Assembly: GCF_025813715.1 (NCBI RefSeq)
Contig: NZ_CP107532.1
Coordinates: forward strand, 992,001 to 1,056,000
Reading direction: 5' to 3'
From: Methylobacterium sp. FF17
GTDB lineage: Bacteria > Pseudomonadota > Alphaproteobacteria > Rhizobiales > Beijerinckiaceae
DNA: 64,000 nt
The translations under genes were made by a program, and so were the position numbers. Of the stretch, positions 9,397 through 21,272 are shown piece by piece; position 1 is the stretch's first letter, and every line of letters starts with the position of its first letter. The notes beneath the pieces were generated by a model. It had not been told where the DNA came from and did no database searches. It was given only the letters and a program-made list of their open reading frames with translations.

Positions 9397-9948
9397 ATGT
9401 CGACGATCGGACGGCTCAGACGACGCGCCGAGTTCCTGGCTGCGGCCAGCGGGCGGCGCTTCCACAATGAACGCCTCTCGGCGCAGGGCCTCGTCCGCGC
9501 CGACGATGCGGCGGTCTCTGATGACGGCCTGCGGATCGGTTTCACGATCACCAAGCGGGTCGGGCATGCCACGGAACGCAACCGCATCCGGCGCCGGCTG
9601 CGCGCGGCCGTGGCTCAGGCGGCGGGCGACCTGCCGGCGCGCAAGGCCGACGTGGTCCTGGTCGCGAGGCGTCCTGCCCTGCACGCGCCCTTCGCGACGT
9701 TGATCGACGACCTGCGCCGCGCCGTGGCCGTGGTGACGAAACCCCAATCGGGGAAACCGACCGAAGCGGGCCGGACGCCGTCCCGTCGCGGACGCGGCAA
9801 AGGCGCGCCCGCGTCTGGCGCATCGGCGTCGGCTCCGCTATTGGCCTCGGGCGCGACGGCGTCCGCCGCGACGTCCGGCCCAGCGCCGGCTCCCGCGAAG
9901 GCGCCCTTCCCTCCATCCCACGCATGCGACGGACCGACCGATGGGTAA
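9397..9948 (+). CDS. rnpA: Ribonuclease P protein component
   Basis: The protein subunit of RNase P, which trims 5' leaders of pre-tRNA. The core runs from about residue 5 to 115, with the family motif [20 protein letters not shown] (RNR box). The ATG at 9397 fits the family N-terminus ([13 protein letters not shown]). The protein is 183 aa, longer than the usual 110-130, because of a Ser/Ala/Pro-rich tail of about 60 residues that looks disordered. The last 8 bases overlap yidC, which suggests translational coupling. Confidence 0.92.
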   Translation: MSTIGRLRRRAEFLAAASGRRFHNERLSAQGLVRADDAAVSDDGLRIGFTITKRVGHATERNRIRRRLRAAVAQAAGDLPARKADVVLVARRPALHAPFATLIDDLRRAVAVVTKPQSGKPTEAGRTPSRRGRGKGAPASGASASAPLLASGATASAATSGPAPAPAKAPFPPSHACDGPTDG

Positions 9949-11782
9949 TGACAAGACGAACATGATCGTCGCGATCGCCTTGTCGCTGGCGGTCCTGCTC
10001 GGCTGGAACTACTTCATCGCCGCCCCTCGGATGGAGGAGCAGCGTCAGGCCGCCCTGCAGAACAAGGCGGCGACGCAGGCCGCCGGCCCGGACGGCGTGC
10101 CGAGCCCGAGCCCGAAGGAGGGCGGCCCAGCGAGCCCCATGCCCGGCACCCTCCCGAGCGCGTCCGGCGGCACTGGCGGGGTCGTGTCCCGCGATGTCGC
10201 CATCGCCCGCTCGCCCCGCGTGAGCATCGACACCCCGGCCCTTGCCGGCTCGATCGCCCTCAAGGGCGGCCGCATCGACGACGTGTCACTGAAGAATTAC
10301 CACGAGACCGTGGACGACAAGAGCCCGCGCATCGTGCTGCTCTCGCCCACCGGGACCGAGACCCCCTACTACGCCGAGTTCGGCTGGGTCGGCCAGAATG
10401 CCGGCCCGCTGCCGAACGGCGATACGGTCTGGACGGCCGACGCCACCAGCCTCGCGCCGGGCAAGCCCGTGACGCTGAGCTACGACAACGGCGCCGGGCT
10501 GCTGTTCAAGCGCGTGATCGCGGTGGACGACAAGTTCCTGTTCACGGTGCGCGACGAGGTGGAGAACAAGGGCGCCAACGCCGTCAGCCTCTATCCCTAC
10601 AGCCTCGTCTCGCGCTGGGGTAAGCCGCACACCCAGGGGTACTACGTGCTGCACGAGGGCATGATCGGCGTGCTCGGCGCGGACGGCCTGCAGGAATACA
10701 CCTACGACCACCTCGCCAAGGAGCCCGCGCTCGGCAATGCTGGCACCAAGGGCAAGACCTGGGCGGGCGTGACCGGCGGCTTCGTCGGCATCACCGACAA
10801 GTACTGGGCCGCCGCCGCGATCCCCGACCAGACGGCCCCCTATACGGGCAGCTTCACCGAGCGCACGGACGGCGCCACCAAGGTCTACCAAGCCAACGTG
10901 CTCGGCAACGTGCAGGTGGTGCAGCCCGGCGCCTCGGTGGCCGCGACGCAGCAGCTCTTCGCCGGCGCCAAGGAGGTCAACACCGTCAACGCCTACCAGG
11001 CGAACCAGAACATCAAGCAGTTCGACCTGTTGATCGACTGGGGCTGGTTCCACTTCATCACCAAGCCGATGTTCCGGGCGCTGGACTTCTTCTTCCACCT
11101 GTTCGGTAACTTCGGCGTGGCGATCCTGGTGGTCACGCTCTGCCTGAAGCTGCTGTTCCTGCCCATCGCCAACAAGTCGTACCAGTCCATGGCCAAGATG
11201 AAGGCCGTGCAGCCCGAGATGACCTCGATCCGGGAGCGGTACAAAGACGATAAGATGAAGCAGCAACAGGCGATGATGGAGCTGTACAAGAAGGAGAAGA
11301 TCAACCCGGTCGCCGGCTGCTGGCCGGTGCTGATCCAGATCCCGGTCTTCTTCGCGCTCTACAAGGTGCTGTTCATCACCATCGAGATGCGGCACGCGCC
11401 GTTCTTCGGCTGGATCCAGGATCTGGCCGCGCCCGATCCGACGAACATCCTCAACCTGTTCGGCCTGCTGCCCTTCGCGGCGCCCGACTTCATCCACCTC
11501 GGCATCTGGCCCATCATCATGGGCGTGACGATGTTCATCCAGATGAAGATGAACCCCGCACCGCCGGACCCGGTCCAGGCGCAGATCTTCACCTTCATGC
11601 CCATCGTGTTCACTTTCATGCTCGGCTCGTTCCCGGCCGGCCTGGTGATCTACTGGGCCTGGAACAACACCCTTTCGGTGATCCAGCAATACGTCATCAT
11701 GCGCCGCAACGGCGTGAAGGTCGAATTGTGGGACAACCTGAGCGGGATGTTCAAGCGCAAGAACGCCGTCGCTAAGAGCTGA
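9941..11782 (+). CDS. yidC: Membrane protein insertase YidC
   Basis: Inserts and folds inner-membrane proteins, alone or with SecYEG. The 613-aa protein has an N-terminal membrane anchor ([16 protein letters not shown]), a large periplasmic domain to about residue 360, then the conserved insertase core with five helices. In the core, [18 protein letters not shown] and the final [20 protein letters not shown] are typical. It overlaps rnpA by 8 bases. A strong hairpin follows at 11830-11857, before engB. Confidence 0.97.
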   Translation: MGNDKTNMIVAIALSLAVLLGWNYFIAAPRMEEQRQAALQNKAATQAAGPDGVPSPSPKEGGPASPMPGTLPSASGGTGGVVSRDVAIARSPRVSIDTPALAGSIALKGGRIDDVSLKNYHETVDDKSPRIVLLSPTGTETPYYAEFGWVGQNAGPLPNGDTVWTADATSLAPGKPVTLSYDNGAGLLFKRVIAVDDKFLFTVRDEVENKGANAVSLYPYSLVSRWGKPHTQGYYVLHEGMIGVLGADGLQEYTYDHLAKEPALGNAGTKGKTWAGVTGGFVGITDKYWAAAAIPDQTAPYTGSFTERTDGATKVYQANVLGNVQVVQPGASVAATQQLFAGAKEVNTVNAYQANQNIKQFDLLIDWGWFHFITKPMFRALDFFFHLFGNFGVAILVVTLCLKLLFLPIANKSYQSMAKMKAVQPEMTSIRERYKDDKMKQQQAMMELYKKEKINPVAGCWPVLIQIPVFFALYKVLFITIEMRHAPFFGWIQDLAAPDPTNILNLFGLLPFAAPDFIHLGIWPIIMGVTMFIQMKMNPAPPDPVQAQIFTFMPIVFTFMLGSFPAGLVIYWAWNNTLSVIQQYVIMRRNGVKVELWDNLSGMFKRKNAVAKS

Positions 11783-11829
11783 GCGTCCCCCCTCTCCCGG
11801 TCCCGGCCGGAGAGGCTGCCCTCGACCCA

Positions 11830-11857
11830 GTCCTCCCCGTCCGGCGACGGGGAGGAC
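11830..11857 (+). terminator. Terminator after yidC
   Basis: A perfect 12-bp stem (arms 11830-11841 and 11846-11857, CGGC loop) followed by TTCCTGTTTCC lies 48 bases after the yidC stop. It may reduce read-through into engB. Confidence 0.6.
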
Positions 11858-11921
11858 TTCCTGTTTCCGGTGTGTCGGCGCGCGAGGGCGGCGGACACGC
11901 CTGCCTGGCCGGAGCGCCCCG

Positions 11922-12572
11922 ATGTCCCAAGCCGAAGACGATGCCGCGCTCCTGGAGGCCGGCCGCCTGCTGTTCGCCGGTGCCGCCGACTTCATCGCCT
12001 CGGCCCCGAACGTGCCCGCCCTGCCCCCGATGAAGGGCGTGGAGATCGCCTTCGCGGGACGCTCCAACGTCGGCAAGTCGAGCCTCGTCAACGCGCTGAC
12101 CGGGCGCAACACCCTCGCGCGCACCTCGCACACGCCAGGGCGGACCCAGCAGTTGAACTTCTTCGACATCGGCGGCCGGCTCACCCTGGTGGACATGCCC
12201 GGCTACGGCTACGCGGCGGTGGAGAAGACCAAGGTCGAGGCCTGGACCGACCTGATCCACGACTACCTGAAGGGTCGCTCGAACCTCGCCCGGGTCTTCA
12301 TGCTGATCGATTCGCGCCACGGACTGAAGAGCATCGACACGGGCGTGCTCGACGGCCTCGACAAGGCCGCCGTCAGCTACCAGATCGTGCTGACCAAGGG
12401 GGACGCCCTGAAGAAGTCGGAGATGCAGGCCCGCATCGCCGGCATCCAGAGCGCCATCGCCCGGCGCCCGGCGGCCTATCCGGAGATCCTGCTCACCTCC
12501 AGCCGCGACGACCGCGGCGTCCCGGAATTGCGCGCCAGTGTCGCCCGGCTGCTGCAGGAGCGCGGCGCATGA
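11922..12572 (+). CDS. engB: Ribosome biogenesis GTP-binding protein EngB (YsxC/YihA)
   Basis: A TrmE-Era-EngA-EngB family GTPase needed for large-subunit assembly. The 216-aa protein has G1 GRSNVGKSS, G2 TPGRTQ, G3 DMPGYGYA, G4 TKGD and a G5-like TSSR. Its stop overlaps the start of the DUF423 gene by 4 bases (ATGA). In many Hyphomicrobiales engB is followed closely by argB; here nearly 10 kb separates them. A relic of its last 15 codons is repeated at 14221-14265. Confidence 0.95.
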   Translation: MSQAEDDAALLEAGRLLFAGAADFIASAPNVPALPPMKGVEIAFAGRSNVGKSSLVNALTGRNTLARTSHTPGRTQQLNFFDIGGRLTLVDMPGYGYAAVEKTKVEAWTDLIHDYLKGRSNLARVFMLIDSRHGLKSIDTGVLDGLDKAAVSYQIVLTKGDALKKSEMQARIAGIQSAIARRPAAYPEILLTSSRDDRGVPELRASVARLLQERGA

Positions 12573-12940
12573 GCGCCGTCGATCGCATCCTCCTGGCGCT
12601 CGGCGCGCTCGCCGGCCTCCTCGGCGTCGCGGCGAGCGCGGCCGCGGCCCATGTGAGCGGCGCCGACAGCCTGAAGACCGCCGCCCAATTCCTGTTGTTC
12701 CACGCGCCCGCGATCCTCGGGCTCGGCGCCCTGGCGGCGACGGGCACGACGCACCGGCTCCTCACCCGTCTCGCCGCGGGCGCCCTCGTCCTCGGCCTCG
12801 CGCTGTTCTCCGGGGACCTCGCGCTCCGGGCGCTCCAGGGTACGCCGCTGTTTCCCAGGGCGGCGCCGATCGGCGGCATGGCGCTGATGGCGGGCTGGCT
12901 GCTGGCGATGGTGGCGGCGTTCGTACCCGCGCGGCGGTGA
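12569..12940 (+). CDS. DUF423 membrane protein, copy 1
   Basis: A 123-aa inner-membrane protein with four predicted helices and the DUF423 family look: an AAAAH segment after helix 1, then SLKTAAQFLLFHAP, and FSGDLALRAL in helix 3. The function of this widespread family is unknown. Translation is probably coupled to engB through the ATGA overlap. A second copy, about three quarters identical by eye, lies at 14262-14642. Confidence 0.8.
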   Translation: MSAVDRILLALGALAGLLGVAASAAAAHVSGADSLKTAAQFLLFHAPAILGLGALAATGTTHRLLTRLAAGALVLGLALFSGDLALRALQGTPLFPRAAPIGGMALMAGWLLAMVAAFVPARR

Positions 12941-13088
12941 CCCTGGTCGTCAACGCGCAGACGAAGCGCCTCGCAACGGCCCTGAACACGACCGCCGGTT
13001 CGGGCCTCACGGTCGGCACCGCGAGGCCCGTTGCGGAATACGCCTGCACGCGGCTGCCGGCGCCCGTCAGGGTCGCTGAAGGCGGCCC

Positions 13089-13670
13089 TCAGCGGACGAG
13101 CGGCGGCAAAGGCGGTTCGGCCCCGTCCGGCAGCGCCGTGCGGGCCATGTTCATGCTCATGGCGAGCAGCGTGTAGTACCCGTTGATCCCTGCCATCTCG
13201 ACGGCGCCCTGCTCGCCGAAGGCCGCGACCGCGCGGGCATAGGTCGTGTCGCTCACCGCGCGGTTGCGGTGAAGCTCGGTCGAGAAGGCGTGGACGAGCG
13301 CCTCCGCCTCCCCCATCGTATCCGGCCGGCGCCCCTCGCGAATCGCCGCCACGATGGCCGGATCGAGCCCGGCCTTCAGGGCGATCGGCGCGTGGATGTG
13401 CCATTCGAGCTGCTGCGTCCATTCCCGCGCGGTGATGAGGATGATGAACTCGCTCAGGTGCAGGGGCAGGACGCTGCGGTAGCGCAGGTGCAGCCCCATG
13501 GTGCTGGCGTTCGTCATCAGTTCGGGGCTGCGCAGGAGCGGCACGAACGGTCCGAAGACGGGCGTGCCGCGCGCGGCGCGAAACGCCGCCGCCGCCGCGA
13601 CCTGCGCGTCGCTGAGGGCCTCGGCCGGGATCTCCGGCAGCCGGTCCTGGGTCGAATCCGTGAGCGGCAT
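13089..13670 (-). CDS. Carboxymuconolactone decarboxylase family protein
   Basis: A 193-aa AhpD/carboxymuconolactone decarboxylase fold protein. The core region has EFIILITAREWTQQLEWHIH, with the Glu/His pattern of the gamma-carboxymuconolactone branch, and lacks the CxxC of AhpD peroxidases. No aromatic-degradation gene is nearby, so the substrate is unknown. The ATG at 13670 gives a normal N-terminus. The gene sits in the segment that separates the two DUF423 copies and may have arrived with it. Confidence 0.75.
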   Translation of the reverse strand: MPLTDSTQDRLPEIPAEALSDAQVAAAAAFRAARGTPVFGPFVPLLRSPELMTNASTMGLHLRYRSVLPLHLSEFIILITAREWTQQLEWHIHAPIALKAGLDPAIVAAIREGRRPDTMGEAEALVHAFSTELHRNRAVSDTTYARAVAAFGEQGAVEMAGINGYYTLLAMSMNMARTALPDGAEPPLPPLVR

Positions 13671-13710
13671 CGCGATTCCCTCGTTGAACGGCCCGAACCC
13701 GGGCGCCGCG

Positions 13711-14220
13711 TCACGCCTCGCGAAAGTCGAGGTTCGTCGGCGCCGCGGCGAGCTGGCCCTTATCACAGCGTGGGGGCGTACGGGGCTCGCCGGTGACGGG
13801 GATCTCCGGTCCGACGCCGTCGAGGCGCACGCGGCGCGCCCAGACCTGGCCGTAGCCCTTCAGAAACAGGCCGTAATGGAGGCTGTCCGCCGCGTCGGGT
13901 ACGTCGAGGACGACGCTGCGGCGCGTCCAGTCCCGGTCGCCCGTCAGCGGGCCGTCGGTGGTCCGGCTCAGCATGTTGTCGAAGGCGAGGCCCATCCGCT
14001 CGCGTCCGTCGACGCGCATCCAGACCGTGCCGCAATCGGCATCGCGGCAGCGCAGATCCACGCTGAGCCGCAGGCGCTGGCCGCGATACGCGTCCGCTGC
14101 CACGCTCTGCATGAGCACCGCGATGCAGTCGGTGAGCGCGCCGAGTCCCTGCCCCCGCTCCAGCCGGCTCTCGATCAGGATCGCACCGGGCGTGGCGGGA
14201 TCGAGCCCGAGGCGATGGCT
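13711..14220 (-). pseudogene. 5'-truncated remnant of an uncharacterised gene
   Basis: The readable frame covers a beta-rich domain: HRLGLDPATPGAILIESR, then ALTDCIAVLMQSVAADAYRG, VWMRVDG, LAFDNML, and a tail with DSLHYGLFLKGYGQVW. I have seen this kind of domain at the end of longer regulatory or secreted proteins. The frame has no start codon and no N-terminal part: similarity begins where the engB relic of the duplication ends (14221). Translation might still start at GTG 14118 (135 aa). I call it a truncated gene; the family name is unknown to me. Confidence 0.6.
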
Positions 14221-14265
14221 CTCCGGGCGAGCGTCGCCCGGATTCTGGCCGAGCGCGGCGCATGA
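14221..14265 (+). pseudogene. Relic of the engB 3' end
   Basis: The 15 codons, including the TGA, encode LRASVARILAERGA; the real engB ends LRASVARLLQERGA (12 of 14 residues the same). The ATGA overlap with the following DUF423 copy is preserved too. This shows that the second DUF423 gene came with a piece of engB. Confidence 0.85.
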
Positions 14266-14642
14266 CCGGCTTCGACCGCACCCTCCTTGCTCTCGGCGCG
14301 CTCGCCGGCCTGCTCGGCGTCGCCGCGAGCGCGGCTGCGGCTCATATCCCCGGGGCCGACAGCCTGAAGACGGCGGCGCAGTTTCTGCTGTTCCACGCGC
14401 CTACCATCATCGCACTCGTGGCCCTGACCGCCACCGGAATCACTCACCGCCTCACGACTCGGGTCGCCGCTGCCGCTCTGGTGATCGGACTCGCGCTGTT
14501 CTCCGGTGATCTGTCCTTGCGCGCCCTGAAGGGCATTCCGCTCTTTCCGATGGCCGCGCCGACCGGCGGCGTCATCCTGATGGCCGGCTGGCTCCTGGCC
14601 GCCCTGGTCGCACTGATCCCGACCCAGCGTTCCGAACGCTGA
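14262..14642 (+). CDS. DUF423 membrane protein, copy 2
   Basis: A 126-aa protein similar to the DUF423 protein encoded at 12569-12940 (about 93 of 123 aligned residues identical by eye), with the same helices and motifs. It is intact and starts inside the engB relic stop, exactly as copy 1 starts inside the engB stop. With engB missing, its own ribosome supply is unclear, so expression may differ from copy 1. Function unknown. Confidence 0.75.
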   Translation: MTGFDRTLLALGALAGLLGVAASAAAAHIPGADSLKTAAQFLLFHAPTIIALVALTATGITHRLTTRVAAAALVIGLALFSGDLSLRALKGIPLFPMAAPTGGVILMAGWLLAALVALIPTQRSER

Positions 14643-14702
14643 CCCTCGACCTGCGGGGCCGAGGGTGTACGCTCCCCCGGACCCATCAGAAGGGAGGACC
14701 GC

Positions 14703-15290
14703 TTGCTGAAACCCGGTATTCTGCTCGCCGCCTATCTCGTGGCCTTCGCCGCCAGCGCCGCACAAATCGAAGAGAACAAGCCGCTGGTGATGCGGATCAT
14801 CTTCGAGGATTGCCTCGGCTATATCCGCCACGGTCGCATGCCGTTCCAGGGGCTCGCGACGCGGCCTGCCTCGCGCGAGGCGATCGACACCATCCCGCGC
14901 CGGGCGCCGGACCGGGAGAAGGCAGTGGAGCTTTTGTCGCCGCGCTACGTGGCATCCTGGGGGCAGGACGAGAATAGCCGGCACTGCCTCATCCGTACGG
15001 TCTGGCAGGCCGAGCCCGACGCCCGGCCCATACGCCTTGGCGTGCGAAGTGAGGGCTTCCTCCAGCGCGTCGATGCGCGCGCCCGCTCCGAAGGCCTGAC
15101 GCAGAGCGGAATGGCGGATACCTTCACGCCGATATCCGTCAGCTTCTGGTCCGAGGGCGAAACCGGCCATGACAGCGGTCCGCTACGACCGGTCATCTTC
15201 TCGCTCGTGGCCTCTGCCGCCGACGAGGCCCGGGGTCTCGCCGATGCGGGCGTGATCGCCATGGGCGGTCCGCCGCAGGGGCGCCCCTGA
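14703..15290 (+). CDS. Hypothetical exported protein
   Basis: A 195-aa protein that I do not recognise. It opens with a likely signal peptide (LLAAYLVAFAASAAQ) and contains two Cys (DCLGY near residue 37 and HCLIR near residue 99) that could form a periplasmic disulfide. The proposed start is TTG at 14703, supported by a GGGAGG ribosome site 5 bases upstream; no ATG fits. It stands alone between the DUF423 copy and a convergent transporter. Confidence 0.6.
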   Translation: MLKPGILLAAYLVAFAASAAQIEENKPLVMRIIFEDCLGYIRHGRMPFQGLATRPASREAIDTIPRRAPDREKAVELLSPRYVASWGQDENSRHCLIRTVWQAEPDARPIRLGVRSEGFLQRVDARARSEGLTQSGMADTFTPISVSFWSEGETGHDSGPLRPVIFSLVASAADEARGLADAGVIAMGGPPQGRP

Positions 15291-15394
15291 AAGCCCGACC
15301 GCTGTTCCATACGGCAGAGCGGAATGTCCGATCGGGACAATCGGCAGGCTCACGCCACGTAGTCGGGTCAGCCCCCAAAAAAAGAGGCCGCCCC

Positions 15395-16831
15395 CTACGG
15401 CATCACCGGCGGGTGATAGGTCAGCGTGAACGCGAGCGCCCAGAGCAGGAACAGCACCACCGGCAGGTGGATGAGCAGTTGCAGGAAGCTGAACCCGACG
15501 ATGTCGCGCGCCTTCAGGCCGAGGATGCCGAGCAGCGGCAGCATCCAGAACGGGTTGATGAGGTTCGGCAGCGCCTCGGCCGCGTTGTAGACCATCACGG
15601 CCCAGCCGAGATGGACCTGCAGCTCGTTGGCGGCCTGCATCACGTAGGGCGCCTCCAGCAGCCACTTGCCGCCGCCCGAGGGCACGAAGAAGCCGAGCAC
15701 CGCCGAGTACACGCCCATCGAGATCGGGAAGCTGCCCGTGGTGTTCAGGCTGACGAAGGCGTGGGAGATCACCTCCGAGACCGAGATCCCGGCCGCGTTC
15801 TTCGGCCCCGTGAGCATGGCGCTGATGGCGGCGTAGAGCGGGAACTGGATCAGGATGCCCGCGGTGGCCGGCACGGCCTTGGCGACGGCCACGAGGAAGC
15901 GCTTGGGGCGCCAGTGCAGGAGGAGGCCCAGCGTGATGAAGATGAGGTTGTAGGTGTTCAGGTTCGAGATCGCGGTGATCCAGGATTGGCGCGCGAATTC
16001 CTGGACGATCCATCCCCCGGCGATCAGCACCAGCAGGAGGGTGAGGATCGGCGAATGCTCCAGCCACTCGCCGGGCTGCTGCGGACGGGTGAGGTCCGGC
16101 TGCTCACGCGACACGTCGGCGCCGAGGTCCTGGGCCGTCACCGCCGTTCCGGGCTTGGGCGCGGAGGCATAGGCGATGATCACCGACATCACGAACAGGA
16201 TGAGCGCGATCAGCATCGACTGCCAGAGGAAGATGGTCTCGCTGAACGGGATCACGCCGGTGATCGGCAGGAGTGCCTTCGGCAGGCTCGCGGGATTCGC
16301 CTGAAGCTGGGCGGCGGAGGAACTCAGGCCCATCGCCCAGGTGGCGCCGAGCCCGAGATAGGCGGCCGCCCCGGCGGCACGGTAATCCATGCGCAGTTCG
16401 GTGCGCCGGGCGAGCGCCCGGGCGAGCAGGCCGCCGAAGATCAGGCTGAGGCCCCAGCTCAGGAACGAGGACAGCATGGTGGCCGCCGCCACGAAGCCGA
16501 CGGCGCCGCGGCCGGTCTTTGGGATGCCCGCCAGCCGGTCGATCAGCGCCTGCACGGGGGGAGCCGTCGCCACCACGTAGCCGCCGATGGTGACGAAGGC
16601 CATCTGCATGGTGAACGGGATCAGGCTCCAGAACCCGTCCCCGAAGCTCTTGGCGACGGCGGTGGCGGGCGCGCCGTTGGCCAGCGCTCCCAACGCCACG
16701 ATGACCACCGCGATGGCCACGAAGATGAAGGCGTCGGGAAACCACTTCTCGGCCCAGGCCGTGAAGCGGATGCCGGCACGGGAGAGCGCACCCTCCTCGG
16801 TACGGGCGCGGGGCTCTACGGGCGCTTCCAT
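15395..16831 (-). CDS. Short-chain fatty acid transporter family protein (AtoE-like)
   Basis: A 478-aa inner-membrane protein of the AtoE/SCFA transporter family, which takes up acetoacetate and short-chain fatty acids. About a dozen hydrophobic helices are visible. Segments such as FGDGFWSLIPFTMQM, SSFLSWGLSLIFGG and FVPSGGGKWLLEAPY are typical. I choose ATG 16831, which has a GAGGAG site 9 bases upstream, over the in-frame ATG at 16876, which has none. A run of seven T follows the stop. No catabolic gene is adjacent, so the substrate is inferred. Confidence 0.85.
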   Translation of the reverse strand: MEAPVEPRARTEEGALSRAGIRFTAWAEKWFPDAFIFVAIAVVIVALGALANGAPATAVAKSFGDGFWSLIPFTMQMAFVTIGGYVVATAPPVQALIDRLAGIPKTGRGAVGFVAAATMLSSFLSWGLSLIFGGLLARALARRTELRMDYRAAGAAAYLGLGATWAMGLSSSAAQLQANPASLPKALLPITGVIPFSETIFLWQSMLIALILFVMSVIIAYASAPKPGTAVTAQDLGADVSREQPDLTRPQQPGEWLEHSPILTLLLVLIAGGWIVQEFARQSWITAISNLNTYNLIFITLGLLLHWRPKRFLVAVAKAVPATAGILIQFPLYAAISAMLTGPKNAAGISVSEVISHAFVSLNTTGSFPISMGVYSAVLGFFVPSGGGKWLLEAPYVMQAANELQVHLGWAVMVYNAAEALPNLINPFWMLPLLGILGLKARDIVGFSFLQLLIHLPVVLFLLWALAFTLTYHPPVMP

Positions 16832-17131
16832 GAACGTCGACTCCTCATCCGCGGCACGAGCGGCCACGGTTCGCATGAGTTAGAGAGGGGCCGGATCGTC
16901 GTTTCAAGCGCGTCCTGGCGCGAAACCCCAGGGCGCACAGGATTTGTCAGCCGATCGCGCGGCCGCCGGGAACACCCGCGCCCGCGCACCGGCCGTCCGA
17001 CGGAGGTGTCCGCGATTCCCGTGGCGGCGTCGGGAACGGCTTCGGGGGCCTGCGCGCGAGCCTCGCTGAGTTCAAGGTTTCTTGAGACTCTACCGGGTAA
17101 TTCCATTCCTCGATGCACGCGAGGATTGTCG
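16832..17131. other. Divergent intergenic region
   Basis: About 300 bases between the AtoE-like gene (leftward) and a small membrane protein gene (rightward). Both promoters must lie here. I see no clear boxes or hairpins. Confidence 0.4.
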
Positions 17132-17485
17132 GTGACCAGAACGTCGGAACTCCGGGATCTCGAAACCAGGATGGCCGAGCGGCGCCTGCGCGGTGCCAGG
17201 ATCTGGAGCCAGGCCCCGCGCCGCCAGTGGGAGGCCCTCACGCCGGAGCAGCCGTTCCGGTCCCCGCTGCGCTGGCTCGCCGCGCTGCTCCTCAGCACCG
17301 CCCTGATCCTCGGGGTCGCGGCCGCCGTGGTCCTGGTGCCGCCCGGCCTCGACTGCCGGGCGCAGAGCGAACGCGGCTTCTTCGCGGGCGACAGTATCTC
17401 GGCGTGCTACGCACGGGGCGTGGCGACGCGGTTCGCGGAGCTCGACGGCCGCCTCCGGCGAATCATCCTGCGCTCCGGTCAGTGA
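17132..17485 (+). CDS. Hypothetical small membrane protein
   Basis: A 117-aa protein, not recognised. An Arg-rich cytoplasmic N-terminus (about 50 residues) leads to one membrane helix (WLAALLLSTALILGVAAAVV) and a short periplasmic tail with two Cys (LDCRA and SACYARG). The GTG start at 17132 has a GAGGA site 6 bases upstream. It is convergent with clpB and shares the hairpin at 17500-17531. Confidence 0.55.
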   Translation: MTRTSELRDLETRMAERRLRGARIWSQAPRRQWEALTPEQPFRSPLRWLAALLLSTALILGVAAAVVLVPPGLDCRAQSERGFFAGDSISACYARGVATRFAELDGRLRRIILRSGQ

Positions 17486-17499
17486 GCGGATGACGAAAA

Positions 17500-17531
17500 G
17501 GGCCCGCGCCGGCCGATGCCGACGTGGGCCC
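17500..17531 (-). terminator. clpB terminator
   Basis: A 14-bp GC-rich stem with one or two mismatches and a 4-base loop. Read leftward it ends in TTTTCG, so it fits as the intrinsic terminator of clpB; it can also end the convergent gene. Confidence 0.7.
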
Positions 17532-17556
17532 CAAGGGTCGAGAAAAACAGCCCCGA

Positions 17557-20187
<2,631 letters not shown>

Positions 20188-20319
20188 GTGTCTCTCACCC
20201 TCCCCGTTCCGGCTTGACCCTCCGCCCGCATGACGCGGCACGGTCAGTCGCCGAGACGTCGCCCCCTCGGCCGCAGGCCGCCGGGGACCCCGGCGCCACC
20301 ATGGCCGCCGGTCCGCTGG

Positions 20320-20347
20320 ATGTGGTGTTGTAATTCGGCACCACAAG
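20320..20347 (-). promoter_or_regulatory. clpB: Probable sigma-32 (heat-shock) promoter of clpB
   Basis: On the minus strand CTTGTG is followed after 16 bases by CCACAT, close to the heat-shock consensus (CTTGAA, 13-17 bases, CCCCAT). Transcription would begin about 125 bases upstream of the clpB start. This agrees with clpB being a heat-shock gene in other bacteria. Confidence 0.5.
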
Positions 20348-20441
20348 GGTTGCGGGCGGGGCATTTCATTCCCCTGGAGCGGAGCCCAGGGGGTGCCGCA
20401 GCGGCTTGCATCGGCGCGCAAATCAGGGCCACGCTGGGCGC

Positions 20442-21221
20442 ATGAACCACGCCCCCCTGCACCTCGACGCCCTCTACCGCTATCCTGTGAAGGGGCTCTC
20501 CCCCGAACGCCTCGAGGCGGTGGACCTCGCGGCCGATGCCTACTTCCCGGGAGACCGCCTGTTCGCCGTGGAGAACGGCCCGTCCGGCTTCGATCCGGCC
20601 GCGCCGGTGCATCAGCCGAAGGTCAAGTTCCTGATGCTGATGCGCCACGAGGCCCTGGCGCAGCTCGACACCCGCTACGATCCCGCCACCGGAACGCTGA
20701 CGATCCGCCAGGGCGGAACGATCGCGGCCGAGGGCGACCTCGCGACGCCGGAGGGCCGGACCGCCATCGAGGCGTTCTTCACCCGCTACCTGCCCGAGGC
20801 CCTGCGCGGCCCGGTGCGGGTTCTGACGGCGCCGGACGGATACCGCTTCACCGATTCCCCGCGTGGGTTCGTCTCGCTCCTGAACCTCGCGAGCGTCGCC
20901 GCCGTCGAGACCATGACCGGCGCGGCCGTGGACCCGCTCCGGTTCCGGGCGAACCTCCACCTGTCGGGCCTGGCCCCCTGGGCCGAACTCGACCTCGTGG
21001 GGCGCACGATCACGGGGCCGGGCGGCTTGCGCCTGCGCGTCCTCAAGCGGACCCAGCGCTGCGCCGCCACCAACGTCGACCCGGCCACCGGCCAGCGCGA
21101 CCTCTCCATTCCCCACACCCTGACCCAGCATCTCGGCCACATGGATTGCGGGATCTACGCCGAGGTGATCGAGGGGGGTGCGCTCCGGGTCGGAGACGCG
21201 CTTCGGGTCGAGGCGGCCTGA
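20442..21221 (+). CDS. MOSC domain protein
   Basis: A 259-aa protein with an N-terminal MOSC beta-barrel (LYRYPVKGLSPERLE) and a C-terminal MOSC domain, the fold of molybdenum-cofactor sulfurases and of YcbX-type reductases. The conserved Cys is in the motif KRTQRCAATNVDPATG at about residue 207, where the family binds molybdenum cofactor. A detoxifying reductase of N-hydroxylated compounds, as for YcbX, is a reasonable guess. The ATG at 20442 fits the family N-terminus. Confidence 0.85.
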   Translation: MNHAPLHLDALYRYPVKGLSPERLEAVDLAADAYFPGDRLFAVENGPSGFDPAAPVHQPKVKFLMLMRHEALAQLDTRYDPATGTLTIRQGGTIAAEGDLATPEGRTAIEAFFTRYLPEALRGPVRVLTAPDGYRFTDSPRGFVSLLNLASVAAVETMTGAAVDPLRFRANLHLSGLAPWAELDLVGRTITGPGGLRLRVLKRTQRCAATNVDPATGQRDLSIPHTLTQHLGHMDCGIYAEVIEGGALRVGDALRVEAA

Positions 21222-21272
21222 AGGGACGGCACCGACCCGCCCGGTCGCCGGGATGGGTGGACGGTCGATCGG

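Noticed and set aside
15413..17485. Long plus-strand frame of about 690 codons opposite the AtoE-like gene.
   Set aside because: Only its last 117 codons look like a protein; these are annotated as a separate gene with its own GTG start and ribosome site.
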